Numbered from the stretch's first letter, positions 17,328 to 25,613 are shown. The stretch: DNA of 39,175 nucleotides from DATGEO01 sp035310015 (GCA_035310015.1 DATGEO010000053.1:1-39175); one strand, 5' to 3'. Notes: generated by a model from the letters alone, not told the origin. A program made the numbers and translations.

Positions 17328-17843
17328 TTGGCTGCCGACCGGCCTCGCTTCGAGGACCTGTACCGCGACTACATGGGCCGCATCTACGCCTACGTCCGGG
17401 CCCAGACCGGCACCTCTGCCGATGCCGAGGACATCACGGCGCAGGTGTTCATGAACGCCTACCAGGCCTACGACCGCTTCGAGCCGAGGCACAGCACGCC
17501 GGCGGCCTGGCTGTTTCGCATCGCCCGCAACGCGACGCTCGACCACTTCCGCGCGGGGGCCAGGCGCGAGCGCCTCCGCCGGACGATCGAGCACCAGCCG
17601 GTCGCGGAGGAGGATCCGGCGCGCATGGCCGAGGAGCGCGTCCAGTACCGTGCGCTGCTCGGCCACGTCGCTCGCCTGCCCGACCGGCAGCGCGAGGTCA
17701 TCTCGCTGCGCCATTCGGGGTTGAGCTTCGAAGAGGTCGGCGGGCTGATGAGCTGCAGCGAGGACGCGGCGAAGATGCTGTATCACCGGGCATTGAAGGC
17801 GCTGCGCGCCGCCACCAAAGGCGAGGGACAACCCGTTGAGTGA
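17328..17843 (+). CDS. ECF-type RNA polymerase sigma factor (second of three)
   Basis: This 171-residue sigma factor has region 2 (FEDLYRDYMGRIYAYVRAQTG, then DAEDITAQVFMNAYQAY and WLFRIARNATLDHFR) and region 4 (LPDRQREVISLRHSGLSFEEVGGLMSCSEDAAKMLYHRALKALR). The TTG at 17328 is the only start that fits, because the nearby ATG at 17317 is in another frame. The stop lies inside the next gene (8-base overlap), which encodes a membrane protein likely to control it. Confidence 0.9.
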   Translation: MAADRPRFEDLYRDYMGRIYAYVRAQTGTSADAEDITAQVFMNAYQAYDRFEPRHSTPAAWLFRIARNATLDHFRAGARRERLRRTIEHQPVAEEDPARMAEERVQYRALLGHVARLPDRQREVISLRHSGLSFEEVGGLMSCSEDAAKMLYHRALKALRAATKGEGQPVE

Positions 17844-19080
17844 CGACCGGGAAGAGCTGGAGCTGCAGGCCCTGCAGCGGGAGCTCGACGACGCCTTCGA
17901 AACGACGCGGCCGCGGCGCGGGTTCGAGGACGAGCTGTGGTCGCGCCTCCAGCGCCGCCGGCCGTTCTGGATGCGCCTGCGCGACGCGATCGGCGCATTC
18001 CCCGGCGCCCTGCGCGGCCTCCCCGCCGTCCCGACCGCGGCCATCGCGGCGGTGCTGGTCGTCGCCGTCGGCATCGGCGTGCTTGCCATCGGCGGCGGCC
18101 TCCACCCGCCCGGCAGCACGCTGTCCGAGTCGGCCGCGGCGCCGCGAGCGCCTGCCGAACACACCAGCTCCGGCCTGCTGCCCACGCCGGTGCTGCATCC
18201 CGGCTACGTGGACAGCGGCGTCCAGGCGGCCGCGCCGGCGCCGAACGGCGCCGTCCCGTTTGGTCCGCTGTCGTCGGCCGCCTCCGCCCACCTCTACTTC
18301 GGCCCGGCCACCATGGACTGGACCGGCACGTTCGCCAGCCCGACCGTCGACGCGCCGGTGCTGAGCTACACCGAGCCTGGCCTGCCGCTGGCCGACCAGT
18401 TCGCCGCCTCGCTCGGGGCGTCGAGCGGCAAGCAGGTCCGCCAGGTCAACGGCTTCCTCGGCACGTACATGGGCGCCGATTTCACCGTCAGCGTTCGCGG
18501 CAGCGTCTCGCAGCTTCCGCGCGAACCGTTCTTCGTGCTCACGCCCTCGGCATCCGTTTCGGTGCAGGGCGACACGCCCGCCGCCATCGCCGGCGCGTTT
18601 CTCGCGAAGTACAGCCTCGTGCCCCAGTGGCCGTACACGGTCATCGTCCAGCAGACCGACCAGCAGAACGCACGCGTCGTGTACGCGCGCGAGTCGAACC
18701 TCCCGAGCAGCGGCAGCGCCTATTTCATCGACTGGATCGGCGAGCGCTACGGCATCGAGGTCGAGATCAGCCAGGGCAAGCCGGTGCTCGCGTTCGGTGA
18801 GCTTCCCCTGTCGCTCACCAGTGTCAGCTACCGCCTCATCTCCAACGACGCCGCCGCGCAGGCGGCGGTGAGCGCGCAGGCGTCGGGCCCGGCCGTGATC
18901 ACGCCGGCGCCGGTGGTTCACCTCGATGAGGCGCAGCTCGTCTATGCGCTTGCCGTCGGCGACGGGCAGGGCTACTTCGAGCCGGCCTACCTCTTCTCGG
19001 GCACGTTCGCGTACAACGGTGAGACGTATGTCAAGCGGGTTCTCGTTCCGCTGGTCGACCCGTCGCTGAGATCGTCCTGA
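17836..19080 (+). CDS. putative anti-sigma factor, single-pass membrane protein without zinc finger
   Basis: This 414-residue protein is inferred to be an anti-sigma factor from its position and architecture only. It has a charged cytoplasmic N-terminus of about 60 residues (ELQALQRELDDAFE, then FEDELWSRLQRRRPFWMRLRD), one membrane helix (about 67-92) and a large outer domain of roughly 300 residues with no recognised family. No H/Cys zinc motif is present, unlike the partner of the first sigma. The TTG start overlaps the sigma stop by 8 bases. Its own stop overlaps the DUF488 reading frame as CTGA. Confidence 0.62.
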   Translation: MSDDREELELQALQRELDDAFETTRPRRGFEDELWSRLQRRRPFWMRLRDAIGAFPGALRGLPAVPTAAIAAVLVVAVGIGVLAIGGGLHPPGSTLSESAAAPRAPAEHTSSGLLPTPVLHPGYVDSGVQAAAPAPNGAVPFGPLSSAASAHLYFGPATMDWTGTFASPTVDAPVLSYTEPGLPLADQFAASLGASSGKQVRQVNGFLGTYMGADFTVSVRGSVSQLPREPFFVLTPSASVSVQGDTPAAIAGAFLAKYSLVPQWPYTVIVQQTDQQNARVVYARESNLPSSGSAYFIDWIGERYGIEVEISQGKPVLAFGELPLSLTSVSYRLISNDAAAQAAVSAQASGPAVITPAPVVHLDEAQLVYALAVGDGQGYFEPAYLFSGTFAYNGETYVKRVLVPLVDPSLRSS

Positions 19081-19598
19081 CCGTAGGTCACTCGACCCGG
19101 ACGCTCGACGAGCTGGTCGAGCTGCTGCGTCTCAACCGCATCGAGCTGCTGGTCGACGTGCGCAGCGCCCCGGGGTCGCGCCGGATGCCGCACTTCGCCC
19201 GCGCGGCCCTCCAGCTCTCGCTGCCCGAGCACGGGATCGAGTACCTCCACATGCCCGAGGCCGGGGCCAGGAGAAAGGCGCGGCCGGACTCGGCGAACGG
19301 CGGCTGGCGCAACGAGGGCTTCCGCGGCTACGCCGACTACATGCAGACGCCGGACTTCGCGGCCGCGCTGGGCCGCCTCCGCATGCTTGCGGCCGTCAGG
19401 CGGACCGCGATCATGTGCGCCGAGGCCGTTCCCTGGCGCTGCCACCGCTCCCTCGTCGCCGACGCCCTGACCGTGGCCGGAGTCGAGGTCCGCCATGTCA
19501 CGGATAAAGGCGAGCCCTCCCTGCACCGCCTGACCCCGTTCGCGCAGGTGGTAGAGGGGAGCATCACCTATCCACCTCCCGATAGACTCCCCATCTGA
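19077..19598 (+). CDS. DUF488 domain protein
   Basis: This roughly 173-residue protein belongs to the DUF488 family, seen in the opening strand LTVGHSTRTLDELVELL, the segment VDVRSAPGSRRMPHF and the Cys-His-Arg motif of RCHRSLVADAL. Its biochemical role is not established. The conserved N-terminal strand begins at the CTG at 19077, which forms a CTGA overlap with the upstream stop. No ATG, GTG or TTG in frame lies upstream, and the first GTG (19158) would delete the conserved first 27 residues. A CTG start is therefore likely. Confidence 0.8.
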   Translation: MTVGHSTRTLDELVELLRLNRIELLVDVRSAPGSRRMPHFARAALQLSLPEHGIEYLHMPEAGARRKARPDSANGGWRNEGFRGYADYMQTPDFAAALGRLRMLAAVRRTAIMCAEAVPWRCHRSLVADALTVAGVEVRHVTDKGEPSLHRLTPFAQVVEGSITYPPPDRLPI

Positions 19599-19605
19599 GA
19601 GAGGT

Positions 19606-20430
19606 ATGGGGAAAAAGCAGGTCCGCGCGCAGATGCGCAAGGTGAAGCCGAAGGCCGCCGCCACGACGACGGCGCCGGGCTCGGGCGCCACCCGCAAGCA
19701 GCGCGAGCGGTATGTGCAGGCGGGCGGGATGCTGCAGGGCTACGCGCCCGACTTCGTGATCCGGCTCGGCTACATCGCCATCGGCATCGGCGTCTTCTGC
19801 GTGCTGGTGGGGGCGGCTCTCCTGCTCGCAGTCCCGCACTTCTACGGCTGGCCGGTGGCGATCGTCGCCGCGATCGCGTGGGTCTTCCCGATCGCGCTGC
19901 TCGCCAGCTTCATCGCGCCTGGCTTCCGGCTTGCTCTGAAGGACCGGACGGCCGAGGCGCGCCTGGTCCAGGGCCAGCTAGTCGGCGCCAGCACGGTCAG
20001 CACCTCGATGGGGCTCGGGCTCCTGATGGTCCAGACCAGGGCCGGCTCCGAGCAGTACCTGGTCGCGCCGGCGAGGCTGAAGCAGATCCCGGGCAACCAG
20101 GTCAACGTCGTGCTGACGGTCACCCCGAACCTGCGCCACGTGCGGTCGGTCGGCATCATGGGCCAGCGGATGGTCGGTCGGGTCGAGCCGGCGGTGCCGC
20201 CCGCGATGCGCCGGCTGCAGCGGCTGCCGGTGCTCACGCCGATCGCGCTTGCGGCCGCGGTGATCCTCGGCGACGACGCCGTCGCGCTCAGCCCCATCCC
20301 GAACGAGCCGCTGCACGCCGTCCTGGCCGCGGTGGCCGGTGCGCTGCTCGGGGCGGCGATCTATGGCGTCTCTTTCCTGCTCCAGCGCCGGCTCACCGGC
20401 GAGGTGCAGGCGATGGTGCCGCGAAGCTAG
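19606..20430 (+). CDS. membrane protein resembling DUF4191, unknown function
   Basis: This 274-residue protein has a basic N-terminal region (KKQVRAQMRKVKPK) followed by two close membrane helices (about 54-78 and 83-107), a soluble beta-rich middle part and a last hydrophobic helix near the C-terminus (about 244-263). The N-terminal basic tail plus helix pair resembles actinobacterial DUF4191 proteins, but this is a weak match by eye. It follows DUF488 after 7 bases. The AGAGAGG before the ATG is unusually close, so a start at 19633 is possible. Its TAG shares CTAG with the convergent gene. Confidence 0.6.
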   Translation: MGKKQVRAQMRKVKPKAAATTTAPGSGATRKQRERYVQAGGMLQGYAPDFVIRLGYIAIGIGVFCVLVGAALLLAVPHFYGWPVAIVAAIAWVFPIALLASFIAPGFRLALKDRTAEARLVQGQLVGASTVSTSMGLGLLMVQTRAGSEQYLVAPARLKQIPGNQVNVVLTVTPNLRHVRSVGIMGQRMVGRVEPAVPPAMRRLQRLPVLTPIALAAAVILGDDAVALSPIPNEPLHAVLAAVAGALLGAAIYGVSFLLQRRLTGEVQAMVPRS

Positions 20431-20909
20431 CCCTGCTTGGCGGCAGGCTCGGAGTCAGGGGCCTTCTTCTCTTCCTTGCTCTCGGCCTTCTCGTCCCTTT
20501 CGTCCAAAGCCGGTCGGATGGGCGCCGGCGCCGCTGCTCTGTCGTCGGCCCTGGAGGGCACCAGCTTGCGCCGCTGCGGGTAGAGGGCGATTAGCAGCAA
20601 GGTGAAGGCAAGGCCGAAGAAAACGGGGCCGAGGTGGAAGGGCTCTCGCCACAGGAAGTAGGCGCCGGCCTCGAACCCGAGCACGACGAACCCGTAGAGG
20701 ATTCCCGCGCGCACCCAACCGACGTTGGCGGCCGGGTTGAAGGCGGCGGCCATGAGGCCGATGCCGAGCACGGCGCCGGCGGCGGACGTGTGGGTGCCGA
20801 CCTCCTGGTCGAGGGGCAGCAGCGACGTCGGGACGAGCGCGGCGGCGGCGCCGCCCACGAGCGCCATGCCCATGAGCAGCATCGCGATGGTCAAGAGCAG
20901 CCTTCTCAT
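20427..20909 (-). CDS. integral membrane protein, unknown function
   Basis: This 160-residue protein has four predicted membrane segments: MRRLLLTIAMLLMGMALVGGAAAALV, a Gly/Ala-rich second, ILYGFVVLGFEAGAYFLW and HLGPVFFGLAFTLLLIALY. A charged cytoplasmic tail follows (PALDERDEKAESKEEKKAPDSEPAAKQ). No family is recognised. It is convergent with the upstream membrane-protein gene. The two stop codons share the four bases CTAG at 20427-20430. Confidence 0.62.
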   Translation of the reverse strand: MRRLLLTIAMLLMGMALVGGAAAALVPTSLLPLDQEVGTHTSAAGAVLGIGLMAAAFNPAANVGWVRAGILYGFVVLGFEAGAYFLWREPFHLGPVFFGLAFTLLLIALYPQRRKLVPSRADDRAAAPAPIRPALDERDEKAESKEEKKAPDSEPAAKQG

Positions 20910-20942
20910 GGCGGGGAATGTATCCGAAAAGGCCTCTAAAAG

Positions 20943-21025
20943 CCCTCACCCTAACCCTCTCCCGCCGGAGCGGGAGAGGGATCCGCCGGAGCGGGAGAGG
21001 GATCCGCTGGAGCGGGAGGGGGGAT
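20943..21025. repeat. CCCTCACCC-type repeat with threefold tandem unit
   Basis: The tract CCCTCACCCTAACCC leads into an 11-base perfect hairpin (arms 20955-20965 and 20970-20980). Its right half is repeated in tandem: units at 20962-20982 and 20983-21003 are identical (21 bases), and a third at 21004-21025 is diverged (22 bases). Related pieces occur at 14909-14932 and 32742-32756. Confidence 0.7.
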
Positions 21026-21032
21026 GTCGCCC

Positions 21033-21038
21033 TACACT
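21033..21038 (+). promoter_or_regulatory. -10 box TACACT, leaderless-type promoter of greA
   Basis: TACACT ends 7 bases before the ATG of greA and directly follows the tandem repeat. Confidence 0.55.
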
Positions 21039-21045
21039 CGATTCG

Positions 21046-21513
21046 ATGGCTGAAGACGTCCACATCACCCGCGAGGGCCTGGAGGCCGTGCGCAAGGAGC
21101 ACGACGAGCTGGTCAACCACTGGCGGCCGCAGATCGCCTCCAAGATCAAGGCCGCCCGCGAGCTCGGCGACCTTTCCGAGAACTTCGAGTACCACGCCGC
21201 CAAGAACGAGCAGGGCATGAAGGAGGCGAGGATCAAGGAGCTCGAGGTGATCCTCAAGAACCACGTCCTGATCGAGGGCGAGCGCACACCCGGCCTCGTG
21301 GCGATGGGCAGCACGGTGCGCTTCCAGGAGGACGGAGAAGAAGCGGAGGAGTCGTACCGCATCGTCGGCCCCGCCGAGGCGGACCCGAAGGCGGGTCGCG
21401 TCAGCTATGAGTCCGCACTCGGCAAGGCGCTGATCGGGCACCGCGTGGGCGACGAGGTCGAGATCAGGTCGCCGAACGGCTCCTACCGCGTCCGCGTCGT
21501 CGGAGTTGATTAG
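21046..21513 (+). CDS. greA: transcription elongation factor GreA
   Basis: This 155-residue factor enters the RNA polymerase channel and triggers cleavage of backtracked RNA. The N-terminal coiled coil runs from ITREGLEAVRKEHDELVNHWRPQIASKIKAARELGDLSEN to about residue 75. At its tip lies the acidic motif ELGDLSENFEYHAAK, which contains the conserved acidic residues that help place Mg2+. The C-terminal FKBP-like domain includes TVRFQEDGEEAEESYRIVGP and ALIGHRVGDEVEI. The ATG at 21046 gives normal family length, and a longer frame upstream merely crosses the repeat. The stop overlaps the M24 peptidase start by 8 bases. Confidence 0.95.
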   Translation: MAEDVHITREGLEAVRKEHDELVNHWRPQIASKIKAARELGDLSENFEYHAAKNEQGMKEARIKELEVILKNHVLIEGERTPGLVAMGSTVRFQEDGEEAEESYRIVGPAEADPKAGRVSYESALGKALIGHRVGDEVEIRSPNGSYRVRVVGVD

Positions 21514-22609
21514 CGACCACGAGGCGGTGGGCGCCGGACGCCTAGTGCGCCTTCGCACGTGGATGGCCGACCAGGACGTCGACGCCGCGTACGTCACCAG
21601 GCCCGTCTCCATCGCCTACCTGACCGGCTTCCACGCCGACACGCAGGAACGCCTGATGGCGCTCGTCGTCCGCATCCAGAGCGCGACCCTGATCGTCCCC
21701 GCCATCGAGCACGACCGAGCGGTGCGCGCCGCGAGCGATTTCGGCGTCGTCGGCTGGCGCGACGGCGAGGATCCCTACACGCTGGCGCGTGACTCGCTCG
21801 CCGGCGCGGACAAGGTCGCGGTCGAGAAGGACCACCTCACCGTGCGGCACGCGGAGTCGCTGCAGGCGTTGACGGGCGTGCGCGCGCTCGCCGACGTGTC
21901 GGGCGAGATCCGCAGCCTGCGCCGCGTCAAGAACGCGGCGGAGCTCGAGACGCTGCGGCGCGCCGCGGAGATCACGGATGGCGCGTACGAGGACGTGGTG
22001 CGCGGGATCCACGTCGGTCAGAGGGAGCTCGAGGTCGCGGACGCGATCGCCGCGGCCATCAGCGCGCGCGGCGGCACGCTCGCGTTCGACTCCCTTGTGC
22101 AGTTCGGCGCCAACAGCGCCCTTCCGCATCACCACCCGACGAGCCGCGAGCTGCGCGTCGGCGACCTGGTGCTGCTCGACTTCGGCGCGGCGGTCGACGG
22201 CTACAGCGCCGACATCACACGGGTGGCCGTGGCGGGAGAGCCGACCTCGCACCAGCGCCGCATCCACGAGCTCGTGCTCAAGGCTCACGACGCCGCCATC
22301 GACGCGGTGCGCGCCGGCGTCACGGCCGGGACCGTTGACGCGGCGGCGCGGCGCGTCTTCGAGGACGCACAGGAGGCCGAGCGCTTCATCCACCGCACAG
22401 GCCACGGCCTGGGCCTCGAGGTGCACGAGGACCCAAGCCTCGACCCCGGCTCGACGCTGCAGCTCGAAGCCGGCATGGTCGCCACCATCGAGCCCGGGCA
22501 CTACACCGACGGCTGGGGCGGCGTGCGCATCGAGGACGACGTGGTGGTGGAGGCGCACGGCTGCCGGCTGCTGACGCACGCCGACCGCTCGCTGCGCGTC
22601 ATCGCCTAG
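21506..22609 (+). CDS. M24 family Xaa-Pro aminopeptidase-like metallopeptidase
   Basis: This 367-residue protein has the creatinase-like N-terminal domain (1-140) and a pita-bread catalytic domain. The two-metal site is complete: D225 in LLDFGAAVDG, D236 in SADITR, H300 in HRTGHGLGLEVHE, E329 in TIEPGHY and E343 in VRIEDDVVV. Such enzymes remove N-terminal residues before proline or hydrolyse X-Pro dipeptides. The size fits PepQ- or YpdF-type members. The TTG start overlaps the greA stop by 8 bases, so the two are co-transcribed. Confidence 0.92.
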   Translation: MISDHEAVGAGRLVRLRTWMADQDVDAAYVTRPVSIAYLTGFHADTQERLMALVVRIQSATLIVPAIEHDRAVRAASDFGVVGWRDGEDPYTLARDSLAGADKVAVEKDHLTVRHAESLQALTGVRALADVSGEIRSLRRVKNAAELETLRRAAEITDGAYEDVVRGIHVGQRELEVADAIAAAISARGGTLAFDSLVQFGANSALPHHHPTSRELRVGDLVLLDFGAAVDGYSADITRVAVAGEPTSHQRRIHELVLKAHDAAIDAVRAGVTAGTVDAAARRVFEDAQEAERFIHRTGHGLGLEVHEDPSLDPGSTLQLEAGMVATIEPGHYTDGWGGVRIEDDVVVEAHGCRLLTHADRSLRVIA

Positions 22610-22611
22610 GC

Positions 22612-23037
22612 ATGCGGCGCACCGAGCAGCGGACCATGGTCTACGACGCCATCGTCCGGCTCGGCGGCCACTGCACGGCCGACCAGATCACCGAAGAGGT
22701 CCGGCGGGCCAAGCCGGCGTTCCCGCGCAGCACCGTCTACCGCGGGCTCGAGGCGCTGACCGCTTCGGGTGCGCTGTACGCCGCGCACCTCGGCGAGGGC
22801 GCCACGCATTACGAGCTCGCAAGCGGCGACCACCATCACGCGGTCTGCTCGGTCTGCGGCGGGGTGATGCACATCGAGGAGGACCTGGTCGCCGACCTCG
22901 AAAGTCACCTCGAGCACCAGCACCACTTCCAGCCCGCGCGCACCGAGGTGCTGGTCGTCGGGGTGTGCGAGGCCTGCGCCAAAGCGCCTGGCCGCAAGGC
23001 CGAGCGGCATCCGACGCTGGAGCACGTTCACCACTGA
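22612..23037 (+). CDS. Fur family transcriptional regulator
   Basis: This 141-residue metal-responsive regulator has an N-terminal winged helix (ADQITEEVRRAKPAFPRSTVYRGLEAL) and a C-terminal dimer domain with DHHHAVCSVCGGVMHIEEDLV and the second zinc pair CEAC. Both structural zinc CxxC motifs and the regulatory His cluster are present. The subgroup (Fur, Zur or PerR) cannot be set by eye. It begins 2 bases after the M24 stop. The C-terminus is His-rich (EHVHH). The AIM24 genes downstream, or distant metal genes, may be targets. Confidence 0.92.
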   Translation: MRRTEQRTMVYDAIVRLGGHCTADQITEEVRRAKPAFPRSTVYRGLEALTASGALYAAHLGEGATHYELASGDHHHAVCSVCGGVMHIEEDLVADLESHLEHQHHFQPARTEVLVVGVCEACAKAPGRKAERHPTLEHVHH

Positions 23038-23045
23038 CCGGCCTC

Positions 23046-23065
23046 GGTTAGGCTTTGGCCCAACC
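23046..23065. terminator. hairpin between Fur-type and AIM24 genes
   Basis: GGTT-A-GGC pairs with GCC-C-AACC around loop TTTG. There is no T-run. It also overlaps TAGGCT (23048-23053), a possible -10 for the AIM24 gene, so it may be an operator instead. Confidence 0.35.
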
Positions 23066-23095
23066 GTCAGCCCCTGTCCCAAAAAGAGAGAGAGG

Positions 23096-23833
23096 ATGGA
23101 GCCAAAGATCGTAGGCACCGTGATGCCGGTGCTCGAGCTCAACATGCAGCCGGGCGACAAAGTCTTCGCCGAGTCAGGCCAGCTGTCCTGGATGTCGATG
23201 GCGATCCAGATGCAGACGTCCACCTCGGCCGGCGGCCAGCAGGGCGGCTTCCTCGGCGCGCTCGGCCGTGCTGTCGCGGGGGGCACGCTCTTCATGACCG
23301 AGTACACGGCCGCCGGCGGGCCGGGGCTGCTGACGTTCGCGGCCAAGCTGCCGGGCCAGATCCTGCCCATGGAGATCACGCCGAGCAAGGGCTACCTCGT
23401 GCACCGGCACGGCTTCATGTGCGCCACGCCGGGCGTCCAGTTCTCGATCGGGTTCCAGCAGCGGCTCGGCGCCGGCGTCTTCGGCGGCACCGGGTTTCGC
23501 ATGCAGCGCCTGCAGGGCCAGGGACAGGCGTGGGTCGAGCTCAACGGCGAGGTCGTGATCTACGACCTGCAGCCCGGCAACACGCTGCGCGTGCACCCGG
23601 GCCACGTCGGCATGTACGAGGAGTCGGTGCAGTTCAACATCACCACGATCCCCGGCATCAAGAACGCGTTGTTCGGCGGCGACGGGATCTTCCTCGCCGC
23701 GCTGACGGGCCCCGGCCGCGTCTGGCTGCAGTCGATGACCATGCCTCACCTGGCGCACGCCATCGCCGAGTACCTGCCGCATCGCGAGTCGAACGCCGGC
23801 GGCGTCGTCGGCTCACTTCTGTCGGGGAGTTAG
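23096..23833 (+). CDS. AIM24 family protein, first copy
   Basis: This 245-residue protein belongs to the AIM24/TIGR00266 family, a double beta-barrel-like protein of unclear function whose eukaryotic relative acts in mitochondrial inner-membrane organisation. Typical segments are FAESGQLSWMS, GGFLGALGRAVAGGTLFMTEY, PGVQFSIGFQQRLGAG and LTGPGRVWLQSM. It lacks a signal peptide and membrane helices. The ATG follows a strong AAAGAGAGAGAGG site. The next gene is a close paralogue, differing at about 19 of 220 aligned residues. The tail after HLAHAIAEYLP differs between copies. Confidence 0.9.
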   Translation: MEPKIVGTVMPVLELNMQPGDKVFAESGQLSWMSMAIQMQTSTSAGGQQGGFLGALGRAVAGGTLFMTEYTAAGGPGLLTFAAKLPGQILPMEITPSKGYLVHRHGFMCATPGVQFSIGFQQRLGAGVFGGTGFRMQRLQGQGQAWVELNGEVVIYDLQPGNTLRVHPGHVGMYEESVQFNITTIPGIKNALFGGDGIFLAALTGPGRVWLQSMTMPHLAHAIAEYLPHRESNAGGVVGSLLSGS

Positions 23834-23835
23834 CC

Positions 23836-24549
23836 GTGGCGACCCAGCAGGGGATGCAAGGAAAGATCGTCGGCACCGTGATGCCCGTCCTCGAGCTGAG
23901 CATGAACCCGGGCGACCGAGTGTTCGCGGAGTCGGGCCAGCTCAGCTGGATGTCGATGGCGATCCAGATGCAGACCTCGACGTCGGCGGGCGGGCAGCAG
24001 GGCGGATTCCTCGGTGCGCTCGGCCGGGCGGTCGCGGGCGGCACGCTGTTCATGACCGAGTACAGCGCCGTCGGCGGGCCGGGACTGCTCGCGTTCGCCG
24101 CGAAGCTGCCCGGACAGATCCTGCCGATGGACATCGCGCCGAGCTCCGGCTACATGGTTCACCGCCACGGCTTCATGTGCGCCACGCCCGGCGTGCAGTT
24201 CTCGATCGGTTTCCAGCAGCGGCTGGGCGCCGGCATCTTCGGCGGCACGGGCTTTCGCATGCAGCGCCTGCAGGGCCAGGGTAGGGCGTGGGTCGAGCTC
24301 CACGGAGAGGTCGTGATCTACGACCTGCAGCCCGGCAACACGCTGCGCGTTCATCCCGGCCACGTCGGGATGTACCAGGACACCGTGCAGTTCAACATCA
24401 CGACCATTCCGGGCATCAAGAACGCGTTCTTCGGCGGCGACGGCATCTTCCTCGCCGCGCTCACGGGGCCGGGGCGCGTGTGGCTGCAGTCGATGACGAT
24501 GCAGCACCTCGCGCACGCGATCCAGGAGTACCTGCCTACGGCTGGGTGA
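23836..24549 (+). CDS. AIM24 family protein, second copy
   Basis: This 237-residue paralogue of the preceding gene starts with GTG two bases after its stop. It has a short extra N-terminus (ATQQGMQG) and ends just after the shared HLAHAIQEYLP. Replacements relative to copy one are mostly conservative (K/R, E/D, L/M, V/I), and many third-codon positions differ, so the duplication is not recent and both copies appear selected. The two could form a hetero-oligomer. It is probably co-transcribed with the GYD gene 19 bases downstream. Confidence 0.9.
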   Translation: MATQQGMQGKIVGTVMPVLELSMNPGDRVFAESGQLSWMSMAIQMQTSTSAGGQQGGFLGALGRAVAGGTLFMTEYSAVGGPGLLAFAAKLPGQILPMDIAPSSGYMVHRHGFMCATPGVQFSIGFQQRLGAGIFGGTGFRMQRLQGQGRAWVELHGEVVIYDLQPGNTLRVHPGHVGMYQDTVQFNITTIPGIKNAFFGGDGIFLAALTGPGRVWLQSMTMQHLAHAIQEYLPTAG

Positions 24550-24568
24550 TCATCAAGGAGGATCTGAG

Positions 24569-24892
24569 ATGGGGCGGTATCTGTTCCAAGGCTCGTATTC
24601 GGTCGATGGCATCAAGGGCGTCCTGAAGGAGGGCGGCACGGGGCGGCGCAAAGCGGTCGAGGAGGCCGTCAAGGCGCTGGGCGGCAAAGTCGAGGCGTAC
24701 TACTTCGGCTTCGGCGAGACCGACGTCTACGTGATCGTCGACGGCATCGACCACGCGACCGCAGCGGCCTTTTCGATGGGCATCGCCGCGACCGGCGCGG
24801 TGCACGGCGTGAAGACCACGGTGCTGCTCACGCCGGAAGAGATCGACGCCGCGGGGAAGAAGGCGCTCTCGTATCGCGCGCCCGGGCGCTAG
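24569..24892 (+). CDS. GYD domain protein
   Basis: This 107-residue single-domain protein has the GYD (ferredoxin-like) fold, with the opening LFQGSYSVDGIKGVLKEGGTGRRKAVEEAVKALGG, the signature YYFGFGETDVYVIVDGID, and the ending KTTVLLTPEEIDAAGKK. Function is unknown, and members are often stress-related or found near other small regulators. A perfect AAGGAGG site lies 7 bases upstream of the ATG. It follows the AIM24 pair closely. Confidence 0.88.
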   Translation: MGRYLFQGSYSVDGIKGVLKEGGTGRRKAVEEAVKALGGKVEAYYFGFGETDVYVIVDGIDHATAAAFSMGIAATGAVHGVKTTVLLTPEEIDAAGKKALSYRAPGR

Positions 24893-24900
24893 TCGGGTAC

Positions 24901-25557
24901 TTGGGTGACCGCTGGCTGACCTTCGACTGCTTCGGGACGCTGATCGACTGGCGTCACGGCATCCGCACCACCGGGGAGCTGCTTTTCCCAGGTCGCGGCG
25001 CCGATTTCCTGGACGCGTACATCGGTCTCGAGGCCGAGGTCGAGAACGGCCCGTTCCGCCGCTACCGGGCAATCCTGGCCGAGACCACGCGCCGCGTGGC
25101 GAAGGAGCTCGCGCTCGACCTCAAGCCGGATGACGAATCGGCGCTCGTGTCGACGATCCCCCACTGGCCGCCGTTCGCCGACGTGGGCCCGGCGCTGGGA
25201 GCGCTGCGCAAGGACGGATGGAAGCTCGCGCTGCTGACCAACTGCGACCGCGACCTCATCGCGCTGACGCAGCGCCGGCTGCCGGTGCCGTTCGACGCGG
25301 TCATCACCGCCGAGGACGTGTCCGCCTACAAGCCCGACCACGCGCACTTCCTGCTGTTCCAGTCCACGTTCGGCTCCTCGGCCGGCACCTGGATTCACGT
25401 GGCACAGAGCTACTTCCACGACATCAAGCCGGCGAGCGAGATGGGCATCAGCCGCGTCTGGGTGAACCGCCAGGGCGAGAAGGACGATCCGGCGCTGGCG
25501 GACGCGATGATTGCGGGGCTCGACGCGCTGCCGGAGGCGGTGGACAGAGTCAGATAG
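24901..25557 (+). CDS. HAD family hydrolase, haloacid dehalogenase type II-like
   Basis: This 218-residue HAD-fold hydrolase has motif I LTFDCFGTLIDW with nucleophile Asp8 and the second Asp replaced by Phe-Gly spacing typical of dehalogenases (DxFGT). Motif II is LLTNCD, the motif III lysine sits in SAYKPD, and the final acidic/His region reads VAQSYFHDIKPASEMG. The cap lies between residues 15 and 90. The family includes 2-haloacid dehalogenases and small phosphatases, so no substrate is assigned. The TTG start lies 8 bases after the GYD stop. An ATAG overlap ties it to the transporter gene. Confidence 0.82.
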   Translation: MGDRWLTFDCFGTLIDWRHGIRTTGELLFPGRGADFLDAYIGLEAEVENGPFRRYRAILAETTRRVAKELALDLKPDDESALVSTIPHWPPFADVGPALGALRKDGWKLALLTNCDRDLIALTQRRLPVPFDAVITAEDVSAYKPDHAHFLLFQSTFGSSAGTWIHVAQSYFHDIKPASEMGISRVWVNRQGEKDDPALADAMIAGLDALPEAVDRVR

Positions 25558-25613
25558 ACGCATCAGCAGCGGGCAGCAACGCGGCCGAGCGCGGGCTCGG
25601 TTTTCGAAACCAG

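Noticed and set aside
20962..21025. CRISPR-like array
   Set aside because: The three units are directly abutting with no spacers, and no cas genes are present.
20725..21045. Long N-terminal extension of greA
   Set aside because: It runs through the tandem repeat and opposite a membrane-protein gene. The ATG at 21046 gives normal GreA length.
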